Part shown: positions 32,945 through 43,911 of the stretch, one piece after another
Layout of the letters: each line of letters begins with the position of its first letter
Numbering within the stretch: the first letter of the stretch is position 1
Assembly (NCBI GenBank): GCA_009760885.1
Contig: CM019713.1
Span: 6,020,996 to 6,084,995 of the forward strand
From: Achatina immaculata
Taxonomy: Eukaryota > Mollusca > Gastropoda > Stylommatophora > Achatinidae
Direction of reading: 5' to 3'
DNA length: 64,000 nucleotides
Made by a program: the position numbers and the translations under genes
The notes under the pieces: generated by a model
Databases searched by the model: none
Told to the model about the DNA's origin: nothing
What the model saw: the letters and a program-made list of their open reading frames with translations, nothing else

Positions 32945-33320
32945 CGCATGGAGGCCGTGGAAATGTGGTTCTTTAGAAGAATGCTAAGAACAACCACGAA
33001 CAGCGAAGAGATCTAATGAAGTGGTGCTGAAAGAGGCAGAAGAGAAGAGACAAACAATTACATCATTCAGGAACAGATAATCCACATTCATAGGGCACGT
33101 CATGAGAGAAGGTGGATTGGAATATCTGACAGCAACAGGTATGATGGAGGCCAACAAAGACCGGGGCAGACGAAGAGAGAAGATGATAGATGGACTGATG
33201 AAATGGCATCCAGAATTAACATCAGTCCAGTTCATAATTAACATCTGTAATAGAGAACTGTGGAGAATCTTGATCGCCAACGCCTGCCCACATGGCACAG
33301 GAGAGGCAAATACCACGACC
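32945..33320 (+). mobile_element. LINE C-terminal fragment
   Basis: The plus strand reads RMEAVEMWFFRRMLR, a frame break, FIGHVMREGGLEYLTATGMM, KDRGRRREKMIDGLMKWHPE, then NRELWRILIANACPHGTG. It is collinear with the GAT-tailed family at 14590 and 39060. The expected GAT tail is not evident here. Confidence 0.75.
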
Positions 33321-34837
33321 TGTGGTCAATAAGTTCCATTCTAAAAGTGATGCCTTCACTATAGCATCATTTTTCACTAGCTTTTGAATCACAACTAAAG
33401 GGGGCATAACTCCAGCAATCAACGAAAACTACCGCAGACCGTATTCCACCACCCTTTCCACTCGCCCTGGCCCCGAACAAAACGGAAAATAACTTTTGTT
33501 TTTTTTAATATATGACATACAATTCCACACTCGTTGGATTATTCACTCAGTAAAACTTTCACATTCATAATTACGTTCAGGCACGGTTTTTTTTTTAACA
33601 CTCGTGTGACTTGTACAGAGAATAAACACTGCACCGAATATAACCGTAAAATCCCAGTCAAATGTCGGACCCAGCACTGAAGTCGAGATGGTAGTCGAGG
33701 AAATAGAGAAAATATCGATTACGATATTTTAGCACTTCCATAATAAAATCAATACGCCCTCCACTAATTAGTGTACATGGAAAATGGGCGAGATCAATGC
33801 TATCGGGCTATTGGGACTACCCAGACAGACAATGGGGAGATTTAAAAAAAAAAGAAAGAAATTGTGAAACAGTAAAAGTGGACACAAAAACTCAGTAAAA
33901 TCTCCGTAAAAGTGCCACGTGGAACCTCTTGTTCTATTCTTGAACTTTGTGGAAGGAGAAACCGAAGAACGACCCGTGTACAAAAGGAAGAGATAATTGG
34001 ACAGATTTTTATTTTTTTAAGAAAAAAAAAGGACTAGATGGAGCAACATCGCGCAGGATAGAAGAACGCTTCAGGGAAATTGTTGAAAGAAGTTTTCTTC
34101 ACAGCTAATTCATGGCCTTGGTTGCTGATTGACTAATCAATGACCGTTCAGCACGCCCTATGTGTCTTTCTTTTACAGGCCAGCAACAAGTTCACTGTCT
34201 CCATTTCTCACAGTCTGCAGCCAGCCATTGTAGGAGACTGCTTCTCCAGTGAGCTATGTTTATTTCTACTTATACAGTTCTTTGCTTGGTTGTCTTTTTG
34301 CTCGACCTCTCTTTCTGTTTCCCTTAAGTGCTCATCTCATGGCAGTTTTTAGCGATGTTCTTGAGGGCCTCTTCGGAACAGATGCTTCACCAGCCCCTTC
34401 TGGGGCACATGATACAAATTTCCTTCATTCATTCTTCACACGACTTAGCCACTTCTACGTCTTGGCCACTTCTCTATCATTCTTTCGTCCTCTTTTTATT
34501 ATGGCTTATTGTTAATGTTTCTTTTCACATTTATTACACTTTCCCCCCTCCCCGATACTGTTAATTATTAAAAGTTGACATAACATACAGTTTAAACGTC
34601 TTTTTGTTTGCCTTATAGTTTATTCTAAAACATATGTCATTCTCATCTTAGCTTTATTATGGTTGTATTAAATCCTGCTATCTGGTCAGTTTCTATGGCA
34701 GTTGCTTCTTTGCTTGCACAGATTTGTGGACTTCACTTTAAGCATTTTTCTTCCAATCCTCGAGGGGTGGGGAAGGGTATGGTGGTGGGGGAGGGGGGAC
34801 CAATTTGTTGTCCATTTCGACAATCAGAGGCGTGTAG
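33321..34837. other. No confident gene; possible LINE relic (-) at 34160-34345
   Basis: On the minus strand LKGNRKRGRAKRQPSKELYK near 34330-34270 resembles the basic GKRKRGRPK LINE module. A CTTTTACAG acceptor-like site (about 34171-34179) precedes an open frame without a known domain. Frames up to 88 codons at 34249-34971 show no recognisable family. Confidence 0.35.
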
Positions 34838-35040
34838 CTGACGTGCTGGCGTCAGGGTTGGTGAAGACTAAGACTCTGTCCCACCTCACCGATGGTGCCC
34901 CCAGTACCAGACCTAGCCTGGCTGACCGGGGCAGAGATCGCCGTAGTCCTCATGGAGGTGGAGTCTGCTAAAGAAGTATTGCAATTCCCCCCCCCCTTTC
35001 CTGCTTTTTAGCTGTACTCAGGGAATGAAAAAAGTAGCTG
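34838..35040 (+). mobile_element. Dispersed retroelement 3' region, copy 1
   Basis: Shares CGTCAGGGTTGG, ACGGGGCAGNGATSGCCGTA and GTGGAGTCTGCTAAAGAAGT (34955-34974) with 54748-54975, and the last part with 62685-62830. A G+C-rich 5' part, a poly-C run and a CAGGGAATGAAAAAAGTAGC stretch follow. It continues directly into the 51-bp satellite. Most likely the 3' part of a non-LTR element whose other copy ends in (GAA)n. Confidence 0.7.
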
Positions 35041-36103
35041 CTCTCAAGCTGACAGGATGTTGTGTTCCTAACATCTTCAACACATCACCTGCTCTCAAGC
35101 TGACACGATGCTGTGTTCCCAACATCTTCAACACATCACCTGCTCTCAAGCTGACACGATGCTGTGTTCCCAACATCTTCAACACATCACATGCTCTCAA
35201 GCTGACACGATGCTGTGTTCCCAACATCTTCAACACATCACCTGCCCACAAGCTGACACGATGCTGTGTTCCCAACATCTTCACCACATCACCTGCTCTC
35301 AGGCTGACACGATGCTGTGTTCTCAACATCTTCAACACATCACCTGCTCTCAAGCTGACACGATGCTGTGTTCCCAACATCTTCAACACATCACCTGCTC
35401 TCAAGCTGACACGATGCTGTGTTCCCAACATCTTCAACACATCACCTGCCCACAAGCTGACACGATGCTGTGTTCCCAACACCTTCAACACATCACCTGC
35501 CCCAAAGCTGACACGATGCTGTGTTCCCAACATCTTCACCACATCACCTGCTCTCAAGCTGACACGATGCTGTGTTCCCAACATCTTCACCACATCACCT
35601 GCTCTCAAGCTGACAAGATGCTGTGTTCCCAACACCTTCACCACATCACCTGCTCTCAAGCTGACACGATGCTGTGATCCCAACATCTTCAACACAACAC
35701 CTGCCCCCAAGCTGACACGATGCTGTGTTCCCAACATCTTCACCACATCACCTGCCCCAAAGCTGACACGATGCTGTGTTCCCAACGCCTTCACCACATC
35801 ACTTGCCCCAAAGCTGACATGATGCTGTGTTCCCAACATCTTCAACACATCACTTGCCCCAAAGCTGACACGATGCTGTGTTCCCAACATCTTCACCACA
35901 TCAACTGCCCCAAAGCTGACATGATGCTATGTTCCCAACGCCTTCACCACATCACTTGCCCCAAAGCTGACAAGATGCTGTGTTCCCAACACTTTCATCA
36001 CATCACCTGCTCTCAAGCTGACACGATGCTGTGTTCCCAACACTTTCACCACATCACCTGCCCACAACCTGACACGATGCTGTGTTCTCAACACCTTTAA
36101 AGC
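35040..36103. repeat. 51-bp satellite, about 21 units
   Basis: Units of CTCAAGCTGACACGATGCTG then TGTTCCCAACATCTTCAACA and CATCACCTGCT. Sub-types carry TGCCCCAAAGC or TGCCCACAAGC and group along the array. The unit matches single-copy sequence in the retroelement at 62767-62815 (CCGACACGATG...AACATCTTCACCGCATCAGC) and at 54932-54972. Both strands are open for up to 293 codons only because 51 is divisible by three. Confidence 0.95.
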
Positions 36104-36829
36104 ATCGGTTCTAGAGAATAAAATCTCGCAGTTACAGAGAGACTGAAGACAAGACAAGAAAAGACAAGACTTTCAACGTTGTTCTGTGATTATACTTTCT
36201 TTGTCTTATTTGTCTTCAACTGCACGCTCGTTTGTTGGCGCGTTTAGCAAACATGAAATATTTTACAGTGCACAGAAGTAACAAACTAAAATCTTAAGTC
36301 TAATATGATCTCTGAATTTACTCTATAATAAGGTCATCAAGAGCGGAGACAGATACAGATAACAACATGAACATTTCAGAGCGATCATTCGTCTCTCATT
36401 TGAAAGATTCAAGTTATTTACCTTGACTGCAATCTGCCGGAGACATCTCTCGATGCCGCCGACACAATACTTAATATCGCTTGCAAAGCTCTTTCACAAA
36501 GTTCCCTGATATGATATTTGCACTAACACCGTCACAGAATCTAATGTTGAAACAAGAAGTTCAGGCCGTGCTGTTACTACGCAGGTTCTCAGGGTGCAGG
36601 TGATGCAGTGCATCTTCGATTTTCTCAATGACGAATGTGAGGAATGATCGACACGATGGCAGGTGTTAACACTTTGGTACCAGATGTTTTACTTGAAGGG
36701 TTACATCTTAGTGCGGTGTATGTGCGTTCTACAACAGCGCACCAGCATCTTCTTTTAAGATAACTGATCAAACGATAAATATGGGGTTACTAAATTGTCA
36801 ACTGAAATGTGGCTGATTGTCACTTGGAT
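36104..36829. other. No recognised feature
   Basis: Begins with a short AAGACAAGAC repeat (36146-36170), then single-copy-looking DNA. Confidence 0.4.
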
Positions 36830-37148
36830 CAGCGGTTCCCAAACTTTTTACACCCAATGTTTACTTTATCATCCACATCTAAGTCACGGTCCACCAACCT
36901 ACAGGCAACATCGTAAAGACATACACCAATGTCATGTGGCGCGTCCTTTCCTGAACTTTGTCCCTCTCACAGCCTCCCTGAATGCAATGCAGTCTTGAGC
37001 AAGCTGACTAACATCTCGCAATGAAATATTCAGACTTTCCTTGATGTCCTGAGTCTACCATGTAATAGATGGCACATAATAATCAGACTGATGTGATATT
37101 GCGTCGAGGATCACTTGTGGCCAACAGACCACAGGTTTGGAACCACTG
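36830..37148. mobile_element. hAT MITE, 319 bp, with 8-bp target duplication
   Basis: Terminal repeats are CAGCGGTTCCCAAAC (left) and GTTTGGAACCACTG (right). It is flanked by ACTTGGAT (36822-36829) and ACTTAGAT (37149-37156), which match at 7 of 8 positions, as expected for an old hAT target-site duplication. There is no transposase frame, so it is a non-autonomous element. Confidence 0.85.
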
Positions 37149-37178
37149 ACTTAGATCACTTTGATAAGAGTCCAAGTT

Positions 37179-37353
37179 TTAACTCTTTAACTCCTGAATT
37201 AGCTTCCATAGTCTGCCAGAATAAATTTTGATAGAAAAAAAGCTGGAAGGGAGTTACTCTATAATACAAAATTTGTAAGATGGGTTAGAAAAAATGTGCT
37301 ACTTTCCATTTTATAAACTTTGCCAGCCAGTGTTGTTTTGGAGTGGAAAAGTC
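37179..37353. mobile_element. TTAA-flanked MITE, copy 1
   Basis: Starts TTAACTCTTTAACTCCTGAA and shares GGAGTTACTCTATAATRCAA and TGTGCTACTTTYC with the copy at 56948. The right end (GTTTTGGAGTGGAAAAG) is decayed. The TTAA and CYCTTT termini suggest piggyBac-type ancestry. Confidence 0.6.
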
Positions 37354-38188
37354 AGCTTTGATCCAGGGGTATCCACTTTTCCATTTAGATCCAAAGGCGG
37401 GTCTCCGATTCAATGCAAGGAACTTTCCCTTAAAACACACGGCGCAAGATGATGATGATGATGCTGATGATTTACAGTTTTCGTCAGGTTTTTAAAAAAA
37501 AAATATGACGCTTTTAGTTCCTGCTAATTATAGTAAATGCTACATGCGTTTACCCCCATTACAATAAAAGATCTCTGTTGTTTTTAATTGTAATTTAATT
37601 TTATCAGTAATAATGGAATATTGCGATGACGCCTGAAACAAAAGCACGAACCAGCGCCGATGAATATTTCAATCCTTTGAAATAATGTTACAGGAAGGAA
37701 AAAAGTTTAACACAAAAAAAGCAATATTTTCTAGAGAATCTGCGCAGGTGGTGGCAGGAAATTTTTAAAATATGAAGGGGAAGCCTTTTTGAAGCCTTTT
37801 CCCACTGCATTTCTCACTTTTAAAATACTCCGTGTGCAAATTTATTTTCTGAATATAAGTAACTGTTCTGAGTTATCTGTCACTTTGTATAAGATTCACA
37901 AAAAATATAACCTTAAAAAAATAATGCTATTTCTTACTTTAAAGTGAATTTCTTTTTCGCGTGGGTTTGAAATTTATTATTATTATTTTCTTTTTTAAAA
38001 TACTGTATGTATTGCCTGTGCTTAGAACATGAGTGAGAACAAAAATAAAGGTTACTCTGCTTCAAATGTTTTCTTTCAGTACAGAGATAATTAGAATTGT
38101 AAATACTACTTTTTCTATTGCTTCTTGTTTCTATCAGACGCTATACCTTCTGCATGTATACACACTGACTGCAATGATATTATTTTTA
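37354..38188. other. No recognised gene
   Basis: AT-rich. A GATGATGATGATGCTGATGA run at 37448-37469 could be a LINE tail, but no LINE coding remnant was found beside it. Confidence 0.4.
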
Positions 38189-38820
38189 TATGTTGGACAT
38201 TTCGAAATCAGCCTCCGATTAGCTGGTAATAATAAATCCGTTGCCATAGCGACATGGCAAATTACCTGTACCAACCAGTAAAGTGGTTTTTCTTTTCTTT
38301 TCAGTAAATGACAACAATTTTGTTAAGTTGTGCACGAGTAGCGATCGAGTAAAAATGAACTCTATAATCGTCATTCCTGCCAGCTAAAGTCACTGGTGTG
38401 ATTCAACTTTCTGCAAGCAGAAGTACACAGCTCTGCCGACATTTCGTCATCGACTGTTTCGTGTGTACGGTGGTAACGTCAAGAGTGATAGTTCTGTGAG
38501 GTGCTGGTGCAATAAATTCAGAAAACAAGGCCAGGAAATTCCAAACAGTGTTCTGGGACCTAAAACCAATTCTGTTCACAGAATTCATGGCACAAGGGAC
38601 CACAGTAACGTCAATTGTTTATCGCGAAACGCGTAAAAAGTTTCGAAGGTAGATCCAAAACAACAGGCATGAAATACTCATCAAATGCTTGAATTTTGGT
38701 GGTGACTATAGGGAAGAGTAATACACTTGTGTATGCACGTTTCGTATATGCTTTCTGTATTTTGGACCTTTTTTTCCAATTAGCCAATGGGAGGCTGATT
38801 TTGAAATAAACCTCATGTTT
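38189..38820 (+). mobile_element. ~630-bp TIR element carrying a mariner-like HTH remnant
   Basis: Inverted termini are ATTTCGAAATCAGCCTCC (left, about 38199) and, at the right, the reverse complement ATTTCAAAATCAGCCTCC (38789-38806), extending about 10 bp further each way. TA occurs at both outer edges. Inside, the plus strand reads FRHRLFRVYGGNVKSDSSVR then CWCNKFRKQGQ. That resembles the N-terminal HTH of Tc1/mariner-type proteins (YG---S-STV-RW---F). No DDE part remains, so it looks like an internal-deletion derivative. Confidence 0.5.
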
Positions 38821-38899
38821 TACTTAAACTGTCATGCCACTGATTCTTGTGTATTTACTAAAGATAACCAGGTTAGAAAGAACGTGCAAGACAAAGAGA

Positions 38900-39059
38900 T
38901 GGGAAAAAGAGCAGCCAGAACACCAAAGAAATGACGCCTACCATCGGTTAAACAGAGAAGAACACAATCATCATCCTGAGGCTACGTATAGGCCACAACA
39001 GGCTAAGATACCACTTGTACAATAAATTCATGATTGGAATGTGCACAAATAGGATGACA
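38900..39059 (+). mobile_element. Old LINE C-terminus, part 1 (interrupted)
   Basis: The plus strand reads NDAYHRLNREEH, then TIIILRLRIGHNRLRYHLYN and KFMIGMCTNRMT. This is the IFRLRTGHNRL--HL---F-IG module at the C-terminus of I-like LINEs. The reading continues at 39432 after a 372-bp insertion, with AATAGGATGACA present at both junctions. Confidence 0.8.
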
Positions 39060-39431
39060 TCATCATCATCATCAGGTGCCGTGCCGACTGGCGTTGGCTA
39101 TTATGCTTCTCCAGAGTACCCGATCCTTCATGCAGGCCATCAGTTCAGCTGGTGATCTCCTCTCACACTATCCCGTCAGACTGTCCAGTATCATTTCTCT
39201 TTGTCTTCCTCTTGATCTTCTTCCTTCTATTTTTCCTGTTGTTATAATATTTTCAATGCCCCCCTCTTCTCACTGCATGTCCTATGAAAGTACATTGTCT
39301 CTCTCTTATCTTTTTGACAAGCTTTTTTTGTCTCTCCAGCTCTTCTCATACATTCTTCATTAGTTATTTTTGCTGTCCAGGGGATTCGCAACATTCTTCT
39401 AATAAACCACATTTCTGCTGCTTCCAACAGC
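39060..39431 (-). mobile_element. Inserted 5'-truncated LINE with (GAT)n tail and 12-bp target duplication
   Basis: The minus strand begins at LLEAAEMWFIRRMLRIPWTA (39431 downward), continues KITNEECMRRAGETKKACQK and a frameshifted end, and finishes in (GAT)n (39060-39075). It is flanked by perfect AATAGGATGACA duplications at 39048-39059 and 39432-39443. The fragment therefore has both ends of its insertion intact. It represents only about the last 370 bp of a LINE. Confidence 0.92.
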
Positions 39432-39600
39432 AATAGGATGACAGCAGACCACATAATGCAGGAATGCTCAACATACGAACAATAGAGAAGACAAATATGG
39501 CCAACTGCTACACCAGTCCAAATGAGACTGTGTGTGGATGCCCACGACCTCCAGATGACCACAGACTACTTCAAAAGTATACAAGTCGACGTCTGAAAAC
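39432..39600 (+). mobile_element. Old LINE C-terminus, part 2
   Basis: The plus strand continues the interrupted element: NRMTADHIMQECSTYEQ, a stop, then RRQIWPTATPVQMRLCVDAH and DLQMTTDYFKSIQVDV before a stop. The TA-H---CP-Y---R---WP pattern is the known terminal segment of I-like LINEs. A second copy of this part lies at 40828-40995 in the tandem duplicate. Confidence 0.8.
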
Positions 39601-40539
39601 GTTCGAAGAAGAAGATATGCAGGACAAACAAGATACTAAATACGGCTCTAGAACAACAGCGAAAAGTAAAAGAGTAAATTTATATAATTATACATGAGAT
39701 ACAGCGGTAGTGGCCTGGCCAGATCCAGTCCATATGTCTGGGTCCGATTCGGTGCTTCTGTAATTAGAGCAAAATTCGATTCCAGCCAGGTTTAGCTGGT
39801 GCAACTTTTCCATCTGGTATTGATCTTTCATTCGGCCCTATAGAATTAGTGACCAATATAAAAAAGGACGACCATAGTGACACAGACTAATCCAAAAGCG
39901 ACCCACAAAATAAAACATCTCAATGGGGCTTTTATAATATCATATAGAGATGACACCATCCCAAAAAGTGGAGATGAATTAATTTATAGAACATTATACA
40001 GAATACTATACCGAAGAGGGTAAATTCAATAATAAACCCCTTTCATTGTAAAACTATGAGATCTAACTGCTTTTATTACTATTCTCCGAGGTGCTGTATT
40101 TTGTCTTAAAAGAGAATGAAGATCAGAAAAAAACCGGCTGTGTACCTTTATCAAAAAGCGGTGCTGCTTTACTCTGGAGAATAAAACAACAACAACAACA
40201 ACAACAAAGTTAAAGAGGGAAAGCAATGTCTAAAACTCTGAAATAAAAAAAAATATATACACGTATTTTATATATGCATTATCAAAAATACACACACACT
40301 AAGAAGAAACTGACGTTTACAGCACCCTTGAGGTAAGACTAGATGATTATACACTCCCATTTACGGTTTGAGGGAAAGATATAAGGCGATCAAGTCTGAT
40401 TAATGCAGTCCTGCCTGGCTGGGAAGCCTTCGTATACATAAACTATACTTCCTGGTTGCGAGGACAAGAAGTAAAGTCTCTATGTTTCTATACGAGTTGG
40501 TAATCATGTTTTCCCCTGTTTCCTGTTTTTTTCTTTGTC

Positions 40540-40735
40540 CTTGATGTTTTCATGCTCGGCTTCTTCCCTACATTGTGTTTTATCTCTTCCACCACCATCA
40601 TGCTCGGCTTCTTCCCTACATTGTGTTTTATCTCTTCCACCACCATCATGCTCGGCTTCTTCCCTACATTGTGTTTTATCTCTTCACTTACCATCATGCT
40701 CGGCTTCTTCTCTACATTGTGTTTTATCTCTCCAG
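40540..40735. repeat. 48-bp minisatellite, 4 units (duplicate unit 1)
   Basis: Units of CATGCTCGGCTTCTTCCCTA then CATTGTGTTTTATCTCTTCC and ACCACCAT, spaced 48 bp (40552, 40600, 40648, 40696). It ends at the junction with duplicate 2. Confidence 0.95.
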
Positions 40736-41579
40736 CTCTTCTCATACATTCTTCATTAGTTATTTTTGCTGTCCAGGGGATTCGCAACATTCTTCTAATA
40801 AACCACATTTCTGCTGCTTCCAACAGCAATAGGATGACAGCAGACCACATAATGCAGGAATGCTCAACATACGAACAATAGAGAAGACAAATATGGCCAA
40901 CTGCTACACCAGTCCAAATGAGACTGTGTGTGGATGCCCACGACCTCCAGATGACCACAGACTACTTCAAAAGTATACAAGTCGACGTCTGAAAACGTTC
41001 GAAGAAGAAGATATGCAGGACAAACAAGATACTAAATACGGCTCTAGAACAACAGCGAAAAGTAAAAGAGTAAATTTATATAATTATACATGAGATACAG
41101 CGGTAGTGGCCTGGCCAGATCCAGTCCATATGTCTGGGTCCGATTCGGTGCTTCTGTAATTAGAGCAAAATTCGATTCCAGCCAGGTTTAGCTGGTGCAA
41201 CTTTTCCATCTGGTATTGATCTTTCATTCGGCCCTATAGAATTAGTGACCAATATAAAAAAGGACGACCATAGCGACACAGACTAATCCAAAAGCGACCC
41301 ACAAAATAAAACATCTCAATGGGGCTTTTATAATATCATATAGAGATGACACCATCCCAAAAAGTGGAGATGAATTAATTTATAGAACATTATACAGAAT
41401 ACTATACCGAAGAGGGTAAATTCAATAATAAACCCCTTTCATTGTAAAACTATGAGATCTAACTGCTTTTATTACTATTCTCCGAGGTGCTGTATTTTGT
41501 CTTAAAAGAGAATGAAGATCAGAAAAAAACCGGTTGTGTACCTTTATCAAAAAGCGGTGCTGCTTTACTCTGGAGAATA

Positions 41580-41627
<48 letters not shown>

Positions 41628-41958
41628 AAAAGTTAAAGAGGGAAAGCAATGTCTAAAACTCTGAAATAAAAAAAAATATATACACGTATTTTATATGCAT
41701 TATCAAAAATACACACACTAAGAAGAAACTGACGTTTACAGCACCCTTGAGGTAAGACTAGATGATTATACACTCCCATTTACGGTTTGAGGGAAAGATA
41801 TAAGGCGATCAAGTCTGATTAATGCAGTCCTGCCTGGCTGGGAAGCCTTCGTATACATAAACTATACTTCCTGGTTGCGAGGACAAGAAGTAAAGTCTCT
41901 ATGTTTCTATACGAGTTGGTAATCATGTTTTCCCCTGTTTCCTGTTTTTTTCTTTGTC

Positions 41959-42622
41959 CTTGATGTTTTCATGCTCGGCTTCTTCCCTACATTGTGTTTT
42001 ATCTCTTCCACCACCATCATGCTCGGCTTCTTCCCTACATTGTGTTTTATCTCTTCCACCACCATCATGCTCGGCTTCTTCCCTACATTGTGTTTTATCT
42101 CTTCCACCACCATCATGCTCGGCTTCTTCCCTACACTGTGTTTTATCTCTTCCACCACCATCATGCTCGGCTTCTTCCCTACATTGTGTTTTATCTCTTC
42201 CACCACCATCATGCTCGGCTTCTTCTCTACATTGTGTTTTATCTCTTCTCCTACCATCATGCTCGGCTTCTTCCCTACACTGTGTTTTATCTCTTCACTT
42301 ACCATCATGCTCAGCTTCTTCCCTACACTGTGTTTTATCTCTTCACTTACCATCATGCTCAGCTTCTTCCCTACATTGTGTTTTATCTCTTCACTTACCA
42401 TCATGCTCAGCTTCTTCCCTACACTGTGTTTTATCTCTTCACTTACCATCATGCTCAGCTTCTTCCCTACACTGTGTTTTATCTCTTCACTTACCATCAT
42501 GCTCAGCTTCTTCCCTACATTGTGTTTTATCTCTTCACTTACCATCATGCTCAGCTTCTTCCCTACATTGTGTTTTATCTCTTCACTTACCATCATGCTC
42601 AGCTTCTTCCCTACACCAGAAT
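41959..42622. repeat. 48-bp minisatellite, about 13.5 units (duplicate unit 2)
   Basis: Same unit as at 40540 but more than three times longer. Early units carry CTCGGC...CCACCACC and later units CTCAGC...CACTTACC, so two sub-types occupy separate halves. The 214-250 codon frames on both strands (EEIKHNVGKKLSMMVS repeats) follow from 48 being divisible by three. One of them fuses in frame to the inserted LINE in unit 1. Confidence 0.95.
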
Positions 42623-42843
42623 AGGTGGGCGCACTTAGAATCTGGTGTTTCAGCGTCATTGTCTCCCATTTTTCATAGTTAGTCCTTTCACCCGTTGCTT
42701 CTTGTCAATATGTATGTAGGACACACTGAGGAAGTCTTGATTATCTAACTATGCAATCGACAAACTCTAGGGTTCTGTTCACGGCTGAGTTGTTATGTGA
42801 TGATAATGACGATCTTGTCTTTTCATCTTCCGCTTCCCCTCCT

Positions 42844-42879
<36 letters not shown>

Positions 42880-43597
42880 TCTCTCACTTCATTTATTTCT
42901 GTCTCTCACTTCCATTCTCTCTTTTTGTCTCTTTCTCCATGTCCTCTCTCTCTCCTTCACTTCCTCTCTGTTTCTCTCTCTTCTTCATTTCTTCTCTCTC
43001 TCTCTTTCTCTCACCCTTTCTCTCACTTTCACCCACACCCCCTCTTTTCGTTCTTCCTTTCCTTCCTTCGCTAAGCATCTCTTATTCATTTCGCGAAATC
43101 TCTGCACCGCTCTAAAACCACTCAACACTCTAATCATCCATTTGTTGGTGGCATTACTAGAGTACAAATCCATCATTCAATGTCTACACTCGATTTCTAA
43201 AACCTGAACGAGGCTGCGCAGAGACCCTTGCTCCCGCACCTACACACACATACACAACCACCCACACGCGCATTCACACACCTGTCTACATACAAACGTC
43301 TACTCTTAAATAACGTATGTAATGCTCAATCCGCGTTCAATTTCAGTACAGCTACTACTCCGTCGTTTTAGTTTTGGGAATGTGTTCAAACAGCAAAAAC
43401 GCGATGCCTCATTAAACTACTCTGTTAGACATAGGCTGATGGGAGGCGAGCGGTGACGTGCAGATAAAAGCATTGAAAGGATTTAGACAGTAGAAATATA
43501 AATAAACATTTAAATATTTGAGTCATCTGAGGGTGTCATTGTTAGGAGAAAAGAAACGTACGAAAGAGAGAAAGAAAAGAAAGAAGGAAAGTTAGGA
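42623..43597. repeat. CT-rich low-complexity tract and spacer
   Basis: (TC)n at 42846-42884 and pyrimidine-rich DNA to 43070, then ordinary sequence with a short CA-rich stretch (43240-43285). No gene recognised; the Ser/Leu-rich frames are artefacts. Confidence 0.7.
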
Positions 43598-43599
43598 AA

Positions 43600-43669
<70 letters not shown>

Positions 43670-43819
43670 GGATGGATGGATGGATGGATGGATGGATGGA
43701 TGGATGGATGGATGGATGGATGGATGGATGGATGGATGGATGGATAGATAGATAGATGGATGGATGGATGGATGGATGGATGGATGGATGGATAGATAGA
43801 TAGATAGACAGACAGACAT

Positions 43820-43885
<66 letters not shown>

Positions 43886-43911
43886 GGATGGATGGATGGA
43901 TGGATGGATGG
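43598..43911. repeat. Compound (GATA)n/(GATG)n microsatellite
   Basis: Blocks in order: GATA, GATG, short GATA, GATG, GATA with GACA and CATA interruptions, GATA, GATG, over about 310 bp. Minus-strand frames of up to 137 codons (Ile/Pro/Ser-rich) are artefacts. Confidence 0.97.

Larger units (their letters stand above)
39338..42152. repeat. ~1.4-kb tandem segmental duplication
   Basis: Unit 1 (39338-40733) and unit 2 (from 40734) are almost identical over about 1.2 kb before both enter a 48-bp minisatellite. The offset is 1396 bp at the start and 1419 bp near 40501/41920. Most of that change comes from the AAC repeat: about 8 units at 40184 against about 17 at 41580. Unit 2 starts inside the inserted LINE at TCTCCAGCTCTTCTCATACA, joined to minisatellite sequence. 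A possible tRNA-like segment (AAATTCGATTCCAG) occurs in each unit at about 39774 and 41167. Confidence 0.95.

Noticed and set aside
34140..34352. Exon after a CTTTTACAG splice acceptor-like site
   Set aside because: No recognisable protein, and the opposite strand resembles a LINE basic module; evidence too weak to call.
35018..35899. 293-codon (-) and 265-codon (+) repeat proteins
   Set aside because: A 51-bp unit without stops is open on both strands; flanks carry no start or domain evidence.
41907..42659. 250-codon (-) and 242-codon (+) repeat proteins
   Set aside because: 48-bp minisatellite open in several frames on both strands.
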